A stretch of DNA of 64,000 nucleotides from Paenibacillus sp. BIHB 4019 (GTDB taxonomy: Bacteria; Bacillota; Bacilli; Paenibacillales; Paenibacillaceae). The translations under genes and the position numbers were made by a program. The notes beneath the pieces are model-generated. The model was not told where the DNA came from and searched no databases. It saw nothing but the letters and a program-made list of their open reading frames with translations. Within the stretch, counting starts at the first letter, position 1, and the number at the start of each line of letters is the position of its first letter. Location of the stretch: positions 4,140,501-4,204,500 of the forward strand of contig NZ_CP016808.1 of NCBI RefSeq assembly GCF_002741035.1. The letters are read 5' to 3'. Positions 17,535 to 26,000 of this stretch are shown here, in pieces.

Positions 17535-18196
17535 TTCAGGCTCAGCCTCCTTTCAAGCACACGGGACAGGCGTGAAATACCGTAAATAATGATGAAATAC
17601 AAGACGCCAACCGTTCCCCATATTTCAAAAGCGCGGTAGTTGGTAGAGATGATAATTTCACCGCTTTGGGTCAGTTCCCTTATTCCGATAACGGATAATA
17701 GCGACGTATCCTTGATGCTGATTGTACACTGATTGACGAAAGCGGGAATCATGCGGCGAAACGCCTGCGGCAAAATGACGAGGCGCATCGTCTGCACCTG
17801 GCTGAGACCGAGGGAGCGGGCGGCTTCCCGCTGCCCTTTATCTATCGACGAGATGCCGGCGCGGAAAATTTCCGCAATATAAGCACCGGCATTGGCGCTG
17901 ATTGCGATGATCCCCGCTGTCTCCGCTGGAATACGGATGTCGAGAAATGCCGGCAAGGCGAAATAAATGAAAAACACTTGGACGAGCAGCGGCGTACCGC
18001 GAATAATATCGATATAAAGCGTTGCAATAAACTTTAAAATTTTGCTCGTTGATGTATTCATCAATCCCGTAATTAATCCGATTACGAATGCAATCAGCAG
18101 CGAGATGACGACAATTTTGACCGTTATCCATAACCCTTGCAACAGCAAGGGCATCGCATCCACAATAACTTGCCACGAGGACATCATGAAATTCAC
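17531..18196 (-). CDS. Polar amino acid ABC transporter permease, GlnP/GlnM type
   Basis: 221 residues, about five membrane segments, with the His/Glu/Gln-family loop [22 protein letters not shown] that contacts the ATPase. The middle gene of the operon, 31 bp after the binding protein and overlapping the ATPase start. Confidence 0.9.
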   Translation of the reverse strand: MNFMMSSWQVIVDAMPLLLQGLWITVKIVVISLLIAFVIGLITGLMNTSTSKILKFIATLYIDIIRGTPLLVQVFFIYFALPAFLDIRIPAETAGIIAISANAGAYIAEIFRAGISSIDKGQREAARSLGLSQVQTMRLVILPQAFRRMIPAFVNQCTISIKDTSLLSVIGIRELTQSGEIIISTNYRAFEIWGTVGVLYFIIIYGISRLSRVLERRLSLK

Positions 18197-18227
18197 AGCT
18201 CCTTCATTTCACAGGATGTCTTCGTCT

Positions 18228-19028
18228 TTATTTTGCAGACGTTCCTATATATTTGTTAATGATTTCATCGTATTTGCCGCTTTCCTTCAGCTTCTTGATG
18301 CCGTCATTGATTTTTTGCAGCAGTTCTTCGTTGTCTTTGCTCACTGCGATGCCATATAGGTCGCCTGTCAGCCTTTCGCCAACGATTTTCAAATTGGCGT
18401 TTGGATCAACCGCCAGTTTATAAGAGATAACGGGGTAATCTTCAATGGTAGCATCGGCATTTTTGTTCACAACCTCTTGGAACATCGCCGGACTATCGTC
18501 AAAATAATTGAGGGTAATGTTGTATTCCTTCGCTAATTCCTCGGCTTTTTTAGAGCCTGCCGTCCCTTTTTTAATCGCAATGACTTTGCCTTTCAAATCC
18601 TCTGGCTTCGTAATCGTGTCATTATCCGAACGTACGACCAGCGACAAACCCGCTTCAAAATACGTATCGGACAGGTTCACAACCTGCTTTCGCTCATCCG
18701 TAATACTGATGCCGGCAATGGCAGCATCGAGCTGTTTGGCAGAAATCGCCGGAATAATGCCTTTAAAGTTCATAGGCTTCAAATCAACCTTAAAGCCTTC
18801 CAGCTCGCCAATGGCATTGATGATATCGATGTCGATGCCGACATATTTGCCATCCTGCTGGTATTCGAAAGGAGGGAATGTAGCGTCTGTTCCAATGGTG
18901 TACGTCACAACCTCATTCGAAGCACCCGTGCCGTCCGTAGCGGATGGCGTTTTTTCATTGCTGCTGCCGCATGCGCTAAGGGTAAGAGCAAGCAGGCCGG
19001 TAATTAAAAGTGATCCGATTTTCTTCAT
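18228..19028 (-). CDS. Amino acid-binding lipoprotein, GlnH type
   Basis: 266 residues from the ATG at 19028 (GGGG nine bases upstream); an in-frame ATG 21 bases earlier has no ribosome binding site. Lipobox LTLSAC near residue 19. The mature protein has the family 3 binding-protein pattern GTDATFPPFEYQQDGKYVGID, the amino-acid carboxylate site (Arg in SITDERKQVVNLSDTYFE), and domain II GKVIAIKKGTAGSKKA. Resembles GlnH most. Confidence 0.9.
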   Translation of the reverse strand: MKKIGSLLITGLLALTLSACGSSNEKTPSATDGTGASNEVVTYTIGTDATFPPFEYQQDGKYVGIDIDIINAIGELEGFKVDLKPMNFKGIIPAISAKQLDAAIAGISITDERKQVVNLSDTYFEAGLSLVVRSDNDTITKPEDLKGKVIAIKKGTAGSKKAEELAKEYNITLNYFDDSPAMFQEVVNKNADATIEDYPVISYKLAVDPNANLKIVGERLTGDLYGIAVSKDNEELLQKINDGIKKLKESGKYDEIINKYIGTSAK

Positions 19029-19338
19029 AAATGAAAACCCCATTTCCATTAATGTTAGACTTATTGACCTTCTGCCACCTATTTTAAAGATCCGACTATA
19101 AAAAATAATAAAATCCGACAGAAAATAATGTCGAAGAAATTTGTAAGCGTTTTACATTTACCGTTTCGCCATAAACTCTGTCAGATAAGGTTACGCAAGT
19201 GGGAGCAGCTATTCGCTAAAGCAGAAAAAGACCCAAACTTTGCTCGAAGCTTAGTATAGCCTAGCGTTATTGACATATAGGAATAGTATAGTGTATATAT
19301 ACTATATATACATCAAACAGCTAAGCATGGTGATGGAA
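19029..19338. promoter_or_regulatory. Divergent regulatory region: glutamine-type transporter and GntR gene
   Basis: Leftward promoter: TCGACA and TATTAT on the minus strand (19134-19105, spacer 18). A direct repeat ATCCGAC (19090-19096 and 19113-19119) overlaps it and may bind a regulator. A loose cre-like sequence TGTAAGCGTTTTACA lies at 19142-19156. Rightward promoter: TTGACA at 19270-19275 and TATATA at 19294-19299, with the palindrome TAGTATA-N7-TATACTA (19284-19304) covering the -10. Confidence 0.5.
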
Positions 19339-19725
19339 ATGAACATTATTTTATCCAACGCTTCGAATGATCCGATCTATGTACAAATTACCCGGCAAAT
19401 TCGCAATCAGATTTTAAGCGGGAAACTTGGCTCAGGACAATCGCTGCCCTCCATTAGGCAGTTAGCTAAGGATTTGCAGATTAGCGTCATTACGACGAAG
19501 CGGGCTTATGAGGAATTGGAGAAGGAAGGGCTTATTGACTCTGTCGTTGGCAAAGGCTCATTCGTAACCGGCATAAACGCCGATTTTGTTAGAGAGCAGC
19601 GAATGAAACGGCTGGAGCAGCAAATGCTGGCGGTCATTAAGGAGGGGAAGGCGCTCTGCCTGAGCCTGAGTGAAATTCAGCAGCATATGCAGCTGCTATA
19701 TGAGGAAGGAGATTTGGACATATGA
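19339..19725 (+). CDS. GntR-family regulator, YtrA subfamily
   Basis: 128 residues: winged helix ([45 protein letters not shown]) plus only a short C-terminal dimerisation helix, which defines the YtrA group. Such regulators lead operons encoding ABC transporters and repress them. The stop overlaps the start of the ABC ATPase gene (ATGA). The palindromic AT-rich site over its own promoter suits autorepression. The transporter it should control is largely missing here. Confidence 0.85.
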   Translation: MNIILSNASNDPIYVQITRQIRNQILSGKLGSGQSLPSIRQLAKDLQISVITTKRAYEELEKEGLIDSVVGKGSFVTGINADFVREQRMKRLEQQMLAVIKEGKALCLSLSEIQQHMQLLYEEGDLDI

Positions 19726-20030
19726 GCGACATCATTAAACTGACCGAAGTATCCAAGCAGTATAAAATGTTCGGCATCGAGTCCCTGTCCAGCACGTTCA
19801 AGCAGGGGTACATAACCGGGCTGATTGGCCCGAATGGAGCAGGCAAAACGACATTAATTAAAATGATTATGGGCATTACCCGGCCGGATAAGGGGGAAAT
19901 CACGATTTTTGGACAGTCTCAAAGCTTGAAGGAGGCGGAAATAAAGCAGCGAATCGGCTTCGTATCGGATGAGTGCCATTATTACGAGCATTTATCGATC
20001 CATTCTCTCTATTTCACCGCGAAACGTTAG
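19722..20030 (+). pseudogene. ABC transporter ATPase, truncated at a dispersed repeat
   Basis: Only 102 residues remain: a normal N-terminus with Walker A ([19 protein letters not shown]) and the start of the helical region ([16 protein letters not shown]). The frame then runs into the repeat at ~20007 and stops at a TAG inside it. The Q-loop surroundings, signature motif, Walker B and H-loop (about 130-190 residues) are gone, as are any permease genes. It cannot hydrolyse ATP alone, so it is a decayed remnant. Confidence 0.85.
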
Positions 20031-20068
20031 CTTTGCCGCCAGAGGATGGCGACAGCCGTTTACGCTTG
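20007..20068 (+). repeat. Dispersed palindromic repeat, copy 3 (GC half only)
   Basis: CTATTTCACCGCGAAACG, then GCTTTGCCGCCAGAGGATGG, then CGACAGCCGTTTACGCTTG. Nearly identical to the copy at 43.26 kb. It supplies the stop codon of the truncated ATPase gene and, on the other strand, the last two sense codons and stop (CAAGCGTAA) of the response regulator gene. Confidence 0.8.
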
Positions 20069-20956
20069 CTTTATTTTTTCCATCGCTTCCATAAAAAACA
20101 CTTGAAGAAACTTTTTGATATTGACCTTGCCTTTATCGGGCGCAGCTTCCTCGTCCATCATTTTCATTTTGAGGCGGACATCCTTAAAGTCAAAATATAA
20201 CGGGGCATAATGCTCGAATTTCGGATTGCTGTAATCCGTCAGCCCGATTGAGGCGATATTCGTTAGCGCCGACATGACGGCGCGGCGCATTCGCTGCTCT
20301 ATGGCTTTGCTTTCCTTGTCAATGTCGCTTTGGCTTTGCTTGCTGATACGCGCCACCGCCTCATATAATCCCTTTAATGAAGGGAAAGCAGCTGGCTGCG
20401 GCTGCGCGGCCAAATATTCGACGGCGGCAATCATATCGCGGCTTCCGGCTTCACTAATAATGCCCATGTCCATTAAAATGTGGCGGGCAGCTTCGCGGAT
20501 GCTGCGCTCCTGCACAGCTGGCGGGCGCTCGATAATATCGAGCTTGGCGAGCGACTGCTTCATTTCGGTTACATAACGCTCATATTTCCAGCTTTCATTC
20601 ATCTTATGTAGAACAGCTTGCACTTCAACGCGGTTAATGGGCTTATGGATGAAAAATTCAATTCCGCTGCGATAGGCTTTTCCAACCATATCCTTGTTAT
20701 CGATTTGCGAGATCATAATAAACTTGCCGCTGTAGCGGATAGCCCGGAGCTGGTCGATCGTCGTAATGCCGTCCTGATCGGGCATGAGCAGATCGATCAG
20801 CACAACATCGGGCTTTAGCTCATCGATAAGCATTACGGCCTCGACTCCCCCTCCGGCTGTACCCAATACTTCGCCTAAGCCAGATTGTTCTATTATATTG
20901 TGCAGCATCCGTCTGCTGACGGCATCATCATCTACGATTACGAAGCTAATGGACAT
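20060..20956 (-). CDS. glnL: Response regulator, GlnL/YcbB type
   Basis: 298 residues with AAGGAGG six bases before the ATG. N-terminal receiver domain (FVIVDDDAVSRRML, phospho-acceptor Asp in VVLIDLLMPDQDG, Lys in FFIHKPINR), then a ~170-residue C-terminal YcbB-type DNA-binding domain. In Bacillus the GlnK-GlnL pair activates glutamine uptake and utilisation. The start overlaps the kinase gene by 11 bases. The final codons lie inside the dispersed repeat, so the C-terminal tail may be altered relative to relatives. Confidence 0.85.
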   Translation of the reverse strand: MSISFVIVDDDAVSRRMLHNIIEQSGLGEVLGTAGGGVEAVMLIDELKPDVVLIDLLMPDQDGITTIDQLRAIRYSGKFIMISQIDNKDMVGKAYRSGIEFFIHKPINRVEVQAVLHKMNESWKYERYVTEMKQSLAKLDIIERPPAVQERSIREAARHILMDMGIISEAGSRDMIAAVEYLAAQPQPAAFPSLKGLYEAVARISKQSQSDIDKESKAIEQRMRRAVMSALTNIASIGLTDYSNPKFEHYAPLYFDFKDVRLKMKMMDEEAAPDKGKVNIKKFLQVFFMEAMEKIKQA

Positions 20957-22259
20957 GGAGGGCCTCCTTCAAGTTTGGCGTTGTATCATGATGGTTTAGC
21001 GCAGCAAGCGACAACTCGGCGATAAAAGCGGTGCCCGGCCTATCATCCAGCTGTTCTGCGCGAATCGAGCCTTTAAATGAACAAATAATATCTCGCACAT
21101 GGGATAATCCGATGCCGGTGGCTGCAATTCCCGTTTGATCAAATTTGGTCGTAAAGCCCGGCTCGAACACAAGCTCTAATTCCTCAGGCGGTATGCCTTT
21201 GCCGGAATCGGCAACGATCATAATCAGCTTGCCGCTGTGCTGGCTGATTTCAATGTCAATGGAGCCGCTATATTCAATGGCTTCAACGGCATTTGCCACC
21301 AAGTTGTTCAGAATCGTGAGCAGCGCAATATAATGAGGCGTAATCAGATCAAGCGCCACCTGCTGCTTGAAAACAATCCTTTTCCCCAGCATTTCGCTAT
21401 ATTCCACATTGCCTTTCCTCACATAATGCACAACCTCTTCAAGGCTCATCTGGGTAAGCGTCTCATTATGGAACAGCTTCAGCAGCCCGGCGAGAATGCG
21501 CTGTGTATCTTTTTTAACCTCATGAATTTGCTGGGTGACGACGAGCGCCTGCTTGCCAAGCTCAGGCTGCTCCTGCCGCAGCTTGTCGTACAGCTCGAAG
21601 CTGCTCGCTGTAATGCCTTCAATATTATCCATCGATTTCCGCAGGTAGAATGCTTCTCCATACAAGCTGGAACCGACATTCAGCATTTGCTCCATACGTT
21701 TCTCCTGCTCGGCATGAAGCATCTTGAACTGCTGGATCGCCATGCTGTTGTATAGCCCGATGACAAAATAGCTGCGTATGACGGCCGTAATGAGCAGCAG
21801 AGCCAGTTCATTAAAGTGATAGGGCGCTGTGCCGAGAAACATATTTCGAAACAAGAGCTCCAGCAAATTGGAGGAAAAATCTACAAGCGTAACGAATGCG
21901 CCCAGCGCCAGCGGCTGAATTTCCTTGGACCGTTCGAGCAGCTTGCCGATACACCAGGCAAAGAACGTATAGTACAGGGCGGCGGGAGCATTATTTTGCA
22001 GGCTCGCCAAAATGGATGTGGAATGCGTGTAGATCAGCCACTCCACGGATTGGAAAATGACAGCGGCAATGCCGGCCAGAAAGCCTGTTTTCACAAACGA
22101 AAGATGGCGAAATTGCAGCAGACAAAACAAAAAGATGCTGACGCCAAGTCCAATGCGGTAAAAATCCCCGCTAAATGGTGTAATTCTAAATTCGGCGCCT
22201 ATAGCTGTTGCAAGCGCGATGCCGACCATTTGTATTTTTTCATTGCGAAATAAAGCATG
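20946..22259 (-). CDS. glnK: Sensor histidine kinase, GlnK/YcbA type
   Basis: About 437 residues from the ATG at 22259 (CGGAG eight bases upstream); the frame is open to 22313 without a good start. Five or six N-terminal membrane helices, then a coiled region with the phospho-accepting His in VVTQQIHEVKKDTQRI, and an HATPase domain (N-box NNLVANAVEAIE, ADSGKGIPPEE, FTTK, GIGLSHVRDI). Partner of the overlapping response regulator. The glutamine-type ABC operon 2 kb away is a plausible target (inference). Confidence 0.85.
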   Translation of the reverse strand, partial: HALFRNEKIQMVGIALATAIGAEFRITPFSGDFYRIGLGVSIFLFCLLQFRHLSFVKTGFLAGIAAVIFQSVEWLIYTHSTSILASLQNNAPAALYYTFFAWCIGKLLERSKEIQPLALGAFVTLVDFSSNLLELLFRNMFLGTAPYHFNELALLLITAVIRSYFVIGLYNSMAIQQFKMLHAEQEKRMEQMLNVGSSLYGEAFYLRKSMDNIEGITASSFELYDKLRQEQPELGKQALVVTQQIHEVKKDTQRILAGLLKLFHNETLTQMSLEEVVHYVRKGNVEYSEMLGKRIVFKQQVALDLITPHYIALLTILNNLVANAVEAIEYSGSIDIEISQHSGKLIMIVADSGKGIPPEELELVFEPGFTTKFDQTGIAATGIGLSHVRDIICSFKGSIRAEQLDDRPGTAFIAELSLAALNHHDTTPNLKEALHVH

Positions 22260-22386
22260 CATGCAACTCGCTCCGCTCCTATAGGCGATCTTTAATGATA
22301 TATACCCTAACATAAAAAAGGGCGTTTTTGAATAGTGTGGCTGCGCCCCCGCAAATAGATATAAACGAAAAATACGGTAATTTGTA

Positions 22387-22436
22387 TTGTTTAAGTTTGA
22401 AAAAGTGTGTTATTATTAAAACGAACATTTTCAAAC
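22387..22436 (+). promoter_or_regulatory. kdu operon promoter with palindromic operator
   Basis: TTGTTT and TATTAT (22411-22416) with an 18-bp spacer. A perfect 9-bp inverted repeat, GTTTGAAAA (22395-22403) and TTTTCAAAC (22428-22436), flanks the -10 and is a good candidate site for the DeoR-type regulator in the operon. Confidence 0.6.
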
Positions 22437-22493
22437 CTATTCAGGTGCGCCTGACCCCATTTATTTTATTATCCTTGAGGAGGAACAATTACT

Positions 22494-23324
22494 ATGGAAA
22501 TTCGCCACACCACTAACCCAACGGATGTTAAGCAATATACGACGGAGCGTCTTCGTCAAGAATTTTTGATCGAGAGCCTGTTTGAGCAGGATCGTCTTAC
22601 TTCGGTTTACACGCACTATGACCGCATGGTTGTTGGCGGCGCGTTCCCTGTGAACGAGAAGCTGGCACTGGAAGCGGGAGATACGCTGAAAACCGAATAT
22701 TTTCTGGAGCGCCGCGAAATTGGCTTCCTGAACATTGGCGGCGATGCCGTTATTACGGTTGATGGCGAGTCGTACGAGCTGAGCCGTCTTGATGTTTTAT
22801 ATGTAGGCAAAGGCAAGCGCGATGTGCAGCTGGCAAGCAAGGACAAAGCGAATCCAGCGAAGCTGTATTTCTGTTCGGCACTGGCGCATGCGGAATATCC
22901 GACTCGCAAAATGACGATGGAAGAAGCGAATCCGACTCACCTCGGTTCCCTGGAAACATCCAACGAGCGCGTATTGTACAAGTATATCCATGGCGATGGC
23001 ATTCAAAGCTGTCAATTAATGCTGGGCGTAACAAGCCTCAAAACAGGAAGCGTTTGGAACACGATGCCTTCGCACGTGCATGACCGTCGTATGGAAGCTT
23101 ACCTCTACTTCGATGTGAACCAAGATGCACGCGTATTCCATATGATGGGCGAGCCTTCGGAGACGAGACATCTGGTCGTTGCCAATGAGCAGGCGATTAT
23201 TTCGCCGCCATGGTCAATCCACTCGGGCGTGGGCACAAGCAACTATACGTTCTGCTGGTCGATGGCAGGCGAGAACTACACGTTCACGGATATGGATGCT
23301 GTGAAAATGGAAGAGCTTAAGTAA
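22494..23324 (+). CDS. kduI: 5-keto-4-deoxyuronate isomerase (4-deoxy-L-threo-5-hexosulose-uronate ketol-isomerase)
   Basis: 276 residues, full family length. Converts 4-deoxy-L-threo-5-hexosulose uronate, produced from pectin or glycosaminoglycan lyase products, to 3-deoxy-D-glycero-2,5-hexodiulosonate. Seen: FERREIGFLNIGG-like N-terminal cupin, PTHLGSLETSNERVLYKYIHG, and the metal-binding stretch PSHVHDRRMEAYLYF with the later ISPPWSIHSG His. GAGGAGG precedes the ATG. First gene of kduI - deoR - kduD. Confidence 0.95.
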   Translation: MEIRHTTNPTDVKQYTTERLRQEFLIESLFEQDRLTSVYTHYDRMVVGGAFPVNEKLALEAGDTLKTEYFLERREIGFLNIGGDAVITVDGESYELSRLDVLYVGKGKRDVQLASKDKANPAKLYFCSALAHAEYPTRKMTMEEANPTHLGSLETSNERVLYKYIHGDGIQSCQLMLGVTSLKTGSVWNTMPSHVHDRRMEAYLYFDVNQDARVFHMMGEPSETRHLVVANEQAIISPPWSIHSGVGTSNYTFCWSMAGENYTFTDMDAVKMEELK

Positions 23325-23325
23325 C

Positions 23326-24078
23326 ATGCTTGCCGCTGAACGTCATCGACAAATTATTATTCAGCTGGAGGAGAAGGGCAGCGTCAAAGTATCCGAGCTG
23401 AGCGAGCGTTTCAAGGTGACGGAAAAGACGGTACGCGAGGATTTGGAGCGGCTGGAGGAGAAGGGACTGCTCAAGCGCATGCATGGCGGAGCGGTGCTTC
23501 CTCCAGATGATGAGAGCTTGCTGCCTTTGCAATATCCGAACAGCAAGCATCAGCAAGAGAAGGCGGCAATCGCCGAGCAGGCGTTAACCCATATTGCTGA
23601 AAATGATATTATTGCGCTGGATGCTGGCAGCACGACGCTGGAAATCGCGCGGCGGCTCAAAAACATGCCGCTGACTGTACTGACCAACGACTTGCTTATT
23701 ATTCGCGAGCTGACGGCGAAGGAACAGATCCGCCTCGTTATTCCGGGCGGATACCGTTTTCAAAATTTGCTCATCGGTACGGACTGGCAGGAGTGGGTCA
23801 AGCGGCTGAATGTCCATAAGCTGTTTTTATCGACGACGGGTATTCATCTGGAGTATGGGCTGACGATTTTCACCGAGGAGCTGGCCAAGCTCAAGCAGGT
23901 TTATATGGAATGCTCGCGCGATATTTATTGCGTAGCTGACCACAGCAAGTTCGACAAGGGTGCGCTGCTTACGTTTGCCGAATTGAAGGATGTCCATACG
24001 ATCATTACCGATTCGCACATAGATCCGGCTGTCGCTGCCAAATACGAGCAGCAGGGCGTGCGAATTGAAAAGGCCTGA
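23326..24078 (+). CDS. DeoR-family regulator of the kdu operon
   Basis: 250 residues. N-terminal winged helix (VKVSELSERFKVTEKTVREDLERLEEKG) with the DeoR HGGAV motif, then the DeoRC sugar-phosphate sensing domain (DAGSTTLEIARRL). It starts one base after the kduI stop, so the two are translationally coupled. It probably represses the operon until a uronate intermediate binds (inference from position). Confidence 0.9.
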   Translation: MLAAERHRQIIIQLEEKGSVKVSELSERFKVTEKTVREDLERLEEKGLLKRMHGGAVLPPDDESLLPLQYPNSKHQQEKAAIAEQALTHIAENDIIALDAGSTTLEIARRLKNMPLTVLTNDLLIIRELTAKEQIRLVIPGGYRFQNLLIGTDWQEWVKRLNVHKLFLSTTGIHLEYGLTIFTEELAKLKQVYMECSRDIYCVADHSKFDKGALLTFAELKDVHTIITDSHIDPAVAAKYEQQGVRIEKA

Positions 24079-24108
24079 TTTTGAAGGATAGATAAGGATG
24101 GTGTAAAG

Positions 24109-24864
24109 ATGAGCTTTTTCGATTTGACAGGAAAAACTGCAATTGTGACAGGCGCCGGACGTGGTCTGGGCGCGGCAATTGCGATAGGCTTGGCGAGAGC
24201 GGGAGCAGATATTGCGCTGGTTACGAACAGCACGCCTCCTGCAGACGTTGAGAAGGAAATTCAGGCGCTTGGCCGCAAAACGGTATCGATTCAAGCGGAC
24301 GTATCTGACCGCAGCCTGCTGCCGGGCATTATCGATCAGACGCTGGCGGGACTTGGACGCCTCGACATCTTGGTCAATAACGCGGGCATTATCCGCCGCA
24401 CGCCTGCTGCTGATCACAGCTTTGAGGATTGGCAAGCGGTGCTTGACGTCAATCTGAACTCGGTCTATGTGCTCAGCCAGCTGGCTGGCCGCCATATGAT
24501 TGAGCAGGGCTCAGGCAAAATCATCAACATCGCTTCGATGCTGTCCTTCCAAGGAGGCATCAATGTGCCGGGCTACACAGCGAGCAAGCACGCGGTTGCT
24601 GGTTTGACCAAGGCGCTTGGCAACGAGTGGGCTTCGAAAAACGTGCAGGTGAACGCGATTGCTCCGGGCTACATGAGCACGGACAACACCGAGGCGCTTC
24701 GCGAGGACCCGGTGCGCAGCAAGCAAATTCTCGACCGTATCCCTGCCGCTCGTTGGGGCGAATCCGAAGACATGATGGGGCCGGCGATTTTCCTCGCCTC
24801 CGCTGCATCAAACTATATGAATGGCCACGTCCTCTGCGTAGATGGCGGTTGGATGAACCGCTAG
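24109..24864 (+). CDS. kduD: 2-deoxy-D-gluconate 3-dehydrogenase / 3-deoxy-hexodiulosonate reductase
   Basis: A 251-residue short-chain dehydrogenase with TGAGRGLG nucleotide motif, NNAG, catalytic Ser in NIASMLSFQGG and YTASKHAVAG (Tyr-x3-Lys), and a C-terminal CVDGGW. The sequence style and the neighbouring kduI identify it as KduD, which reduces 3-deoxy-hexodiulosonate to 2-keto-3-deoxygluconate. The kinase and aldolase that complete the pathway are not in the window. Confidence 0.93.
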   Translation: MSFFDLTGKTAIVTGAGRGLGAAIAIGLARAGADIALVTNSTPPADVEKEIQALGRKTVSIQADVSDRSLLPGIIDQTLAGLGRLDILVNNAGIIRRTPAADHSFEDWQAVLDVNLNSVYVLSQLAGRHMIEQGSGKIINIASMLSFQGGINVPGYTASKHAVAGLTKALGNEWASKNVQVNAIAPGYMSTDNTEALREDPVRSKQILDRIPAARWGESEDMMGPAIFLASAASNYMNGHVLCVDGGWMNR

Positions 24865-24878
24865 TCTTTGTATTGTGG

Positions 24879-24978
24879 ATCAAGGTGAAACGGCTCTTTC
24901 CGTCCTCTGGCGGCGCGCGGCGTTTCAGTCCGAGAAATATAGAGAAAGTATGGCAAAATCATATACGTTCCTATATTT
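24879..24978 (-). repeat. Dispersed two-part palindromic repeat, copy 4 (inverted orientation)
   Basis: Read on the minus strand: AAATATAGG ... CTATATTTCTCGGACTGAAACG, then GCCGCCAGAGGACGGAAAGA, then GCCGTTTCACCTTGAT. Starts 15 bp after the kduD stop and precedes the terminator. Confidence 0.75.
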
Positions 24979-24985
24979 TAAAAAA

Positions 24986-25037
24986 GTAACCGCCATGGCG
25001 GCTCTCTTATGGAGCTGCTGTTGGCGGTTATTTTTTT
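24986..25037 (+). terminator. Terminator of the kdu operon
   Basis: TAACCGCCA and TGGCGGTTA enclose an inner GAGC-containing stem and are followed by TTTTTTT. Confidence 0.75.
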
Positions 25038-25076
25038 AATAGGCCTCTGTTTGTTCAAATAGCATTAACTTATTCA

Positions 25077-25958
25077 TTACAAACGCGAGTCACCGCTAAA
25101 ATTGGCTATAAAGGGATTGTTGGGATCGTACACATTAAACTCATAGCCCGCCTCTTGGAGGAACTTCAAAATGCGTGGTAAGGCCTCCAAGGTTTGCTTG
25201 CGTTCATGCATTAAAATCACTTCCCGATCTCGATGCACGTTATTACGTACCAGCTCTACTATTTTGTCCGGCTCCCCTGCAAAACTCCAGTCCATAGAAT
25301 CCACGGTCCAATCCCACATTCGAAAACCGGATGCGGATATATCTCCGCGAAACTCCTCATCGATCTGTGGTTCACTCCCATATGGGGCTCGAATCAGATT
25401 CGGGGCGAAACCTACAATGTCTTCCACTAGCTGCTGTTCTCTTTGAAATTCCTCAATAAACGGAGTTGAACTACCACTCTTATACAATATGTTGAAGTCA
25501 TGCGACATACTATGTAGTCCAGGATAGCTGCCTTCGATGACCATTCGCTGAACTTCGTTCTTGTGCCCATCCAACTGTGCTCCAATCATGAAGAAAGTTG
25601 CTCTTGCTTGATACTCTTTTAGAATATCCAGAATCTCGTTTGTATATTTGCTTGGCCCATCATCAAACGTGAGGTATACCACCTTATGGGAAACAGGAAC
25701 TTCATCCGGCGTTCGAGATGAATGGATATTTAGGCTTTGCATGGATGGTTGTTTCTTAGAAATCGGGTATAAATCGCCCCGAATCTCGTCGGTAGCGCAG
25801 CTGAATAATAGATAGATGATTCCAAAAATCATGCTTGCGAGTACGATTACAACGATACTAATTCTTCGGTATCGAAGTTTTCTCTTTCGCGATAGACGAG
25901 GTTTGTTTCCTGGATTGATTTCTCCAGTCGATTTTTCTAGTTCGGGTTTGAATTTCAA
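25077..25958 (-). CDS. Polysaccharide deacetylase (NodB domain), membrane-anchored
   Basis: 293 residues. A basic N-terminus and one membrane helix (~33-52) precede an extracellular NodB homology domain with VVYLTFDDGPSKYTNEIL (catalytic Asp pair), the metal motif HSMSH, RAPYGSEP, WDWTVDSMDW and EVILMHERKQT. Likely deacetylates peptidoglycan or another cell-surface amino sugar polymer. More AT-rich than surrounding genes. It lies 42 bp after an EamA-type exporter on the same strand. Confidence 0.88.
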   Translation of the reverse strand: MKFKPELEKSTGEINPGNKPRLSRKRKLRYRRISIVVIVLASMIFGIIYLLFSCATDEIRGDLYPISKKQPSMQSLNIHSSRTPDEVPVSHKVVYLTFDDGPSKYTNEILDILKEYQARATFFMIGAQLDGHKNEVQRMVIEGSYPGLHSMSHDFNILYKSGSSTPFIEEFQREQQLVEDIVGFAPNLIRAPYGSEPQIDEEFRGDISASGFRMWDWTVDSMDWSFAGEPDKIVELVRNNVHRDREVILMHERKQTLEALPRILKFLQEAGYEFNVYDPNNPFIANFSGDSRL

Positions 25959-26000
25959 TTTGAGACACTTCCTTACTACTCCATATCTTTTACTCTTTTC

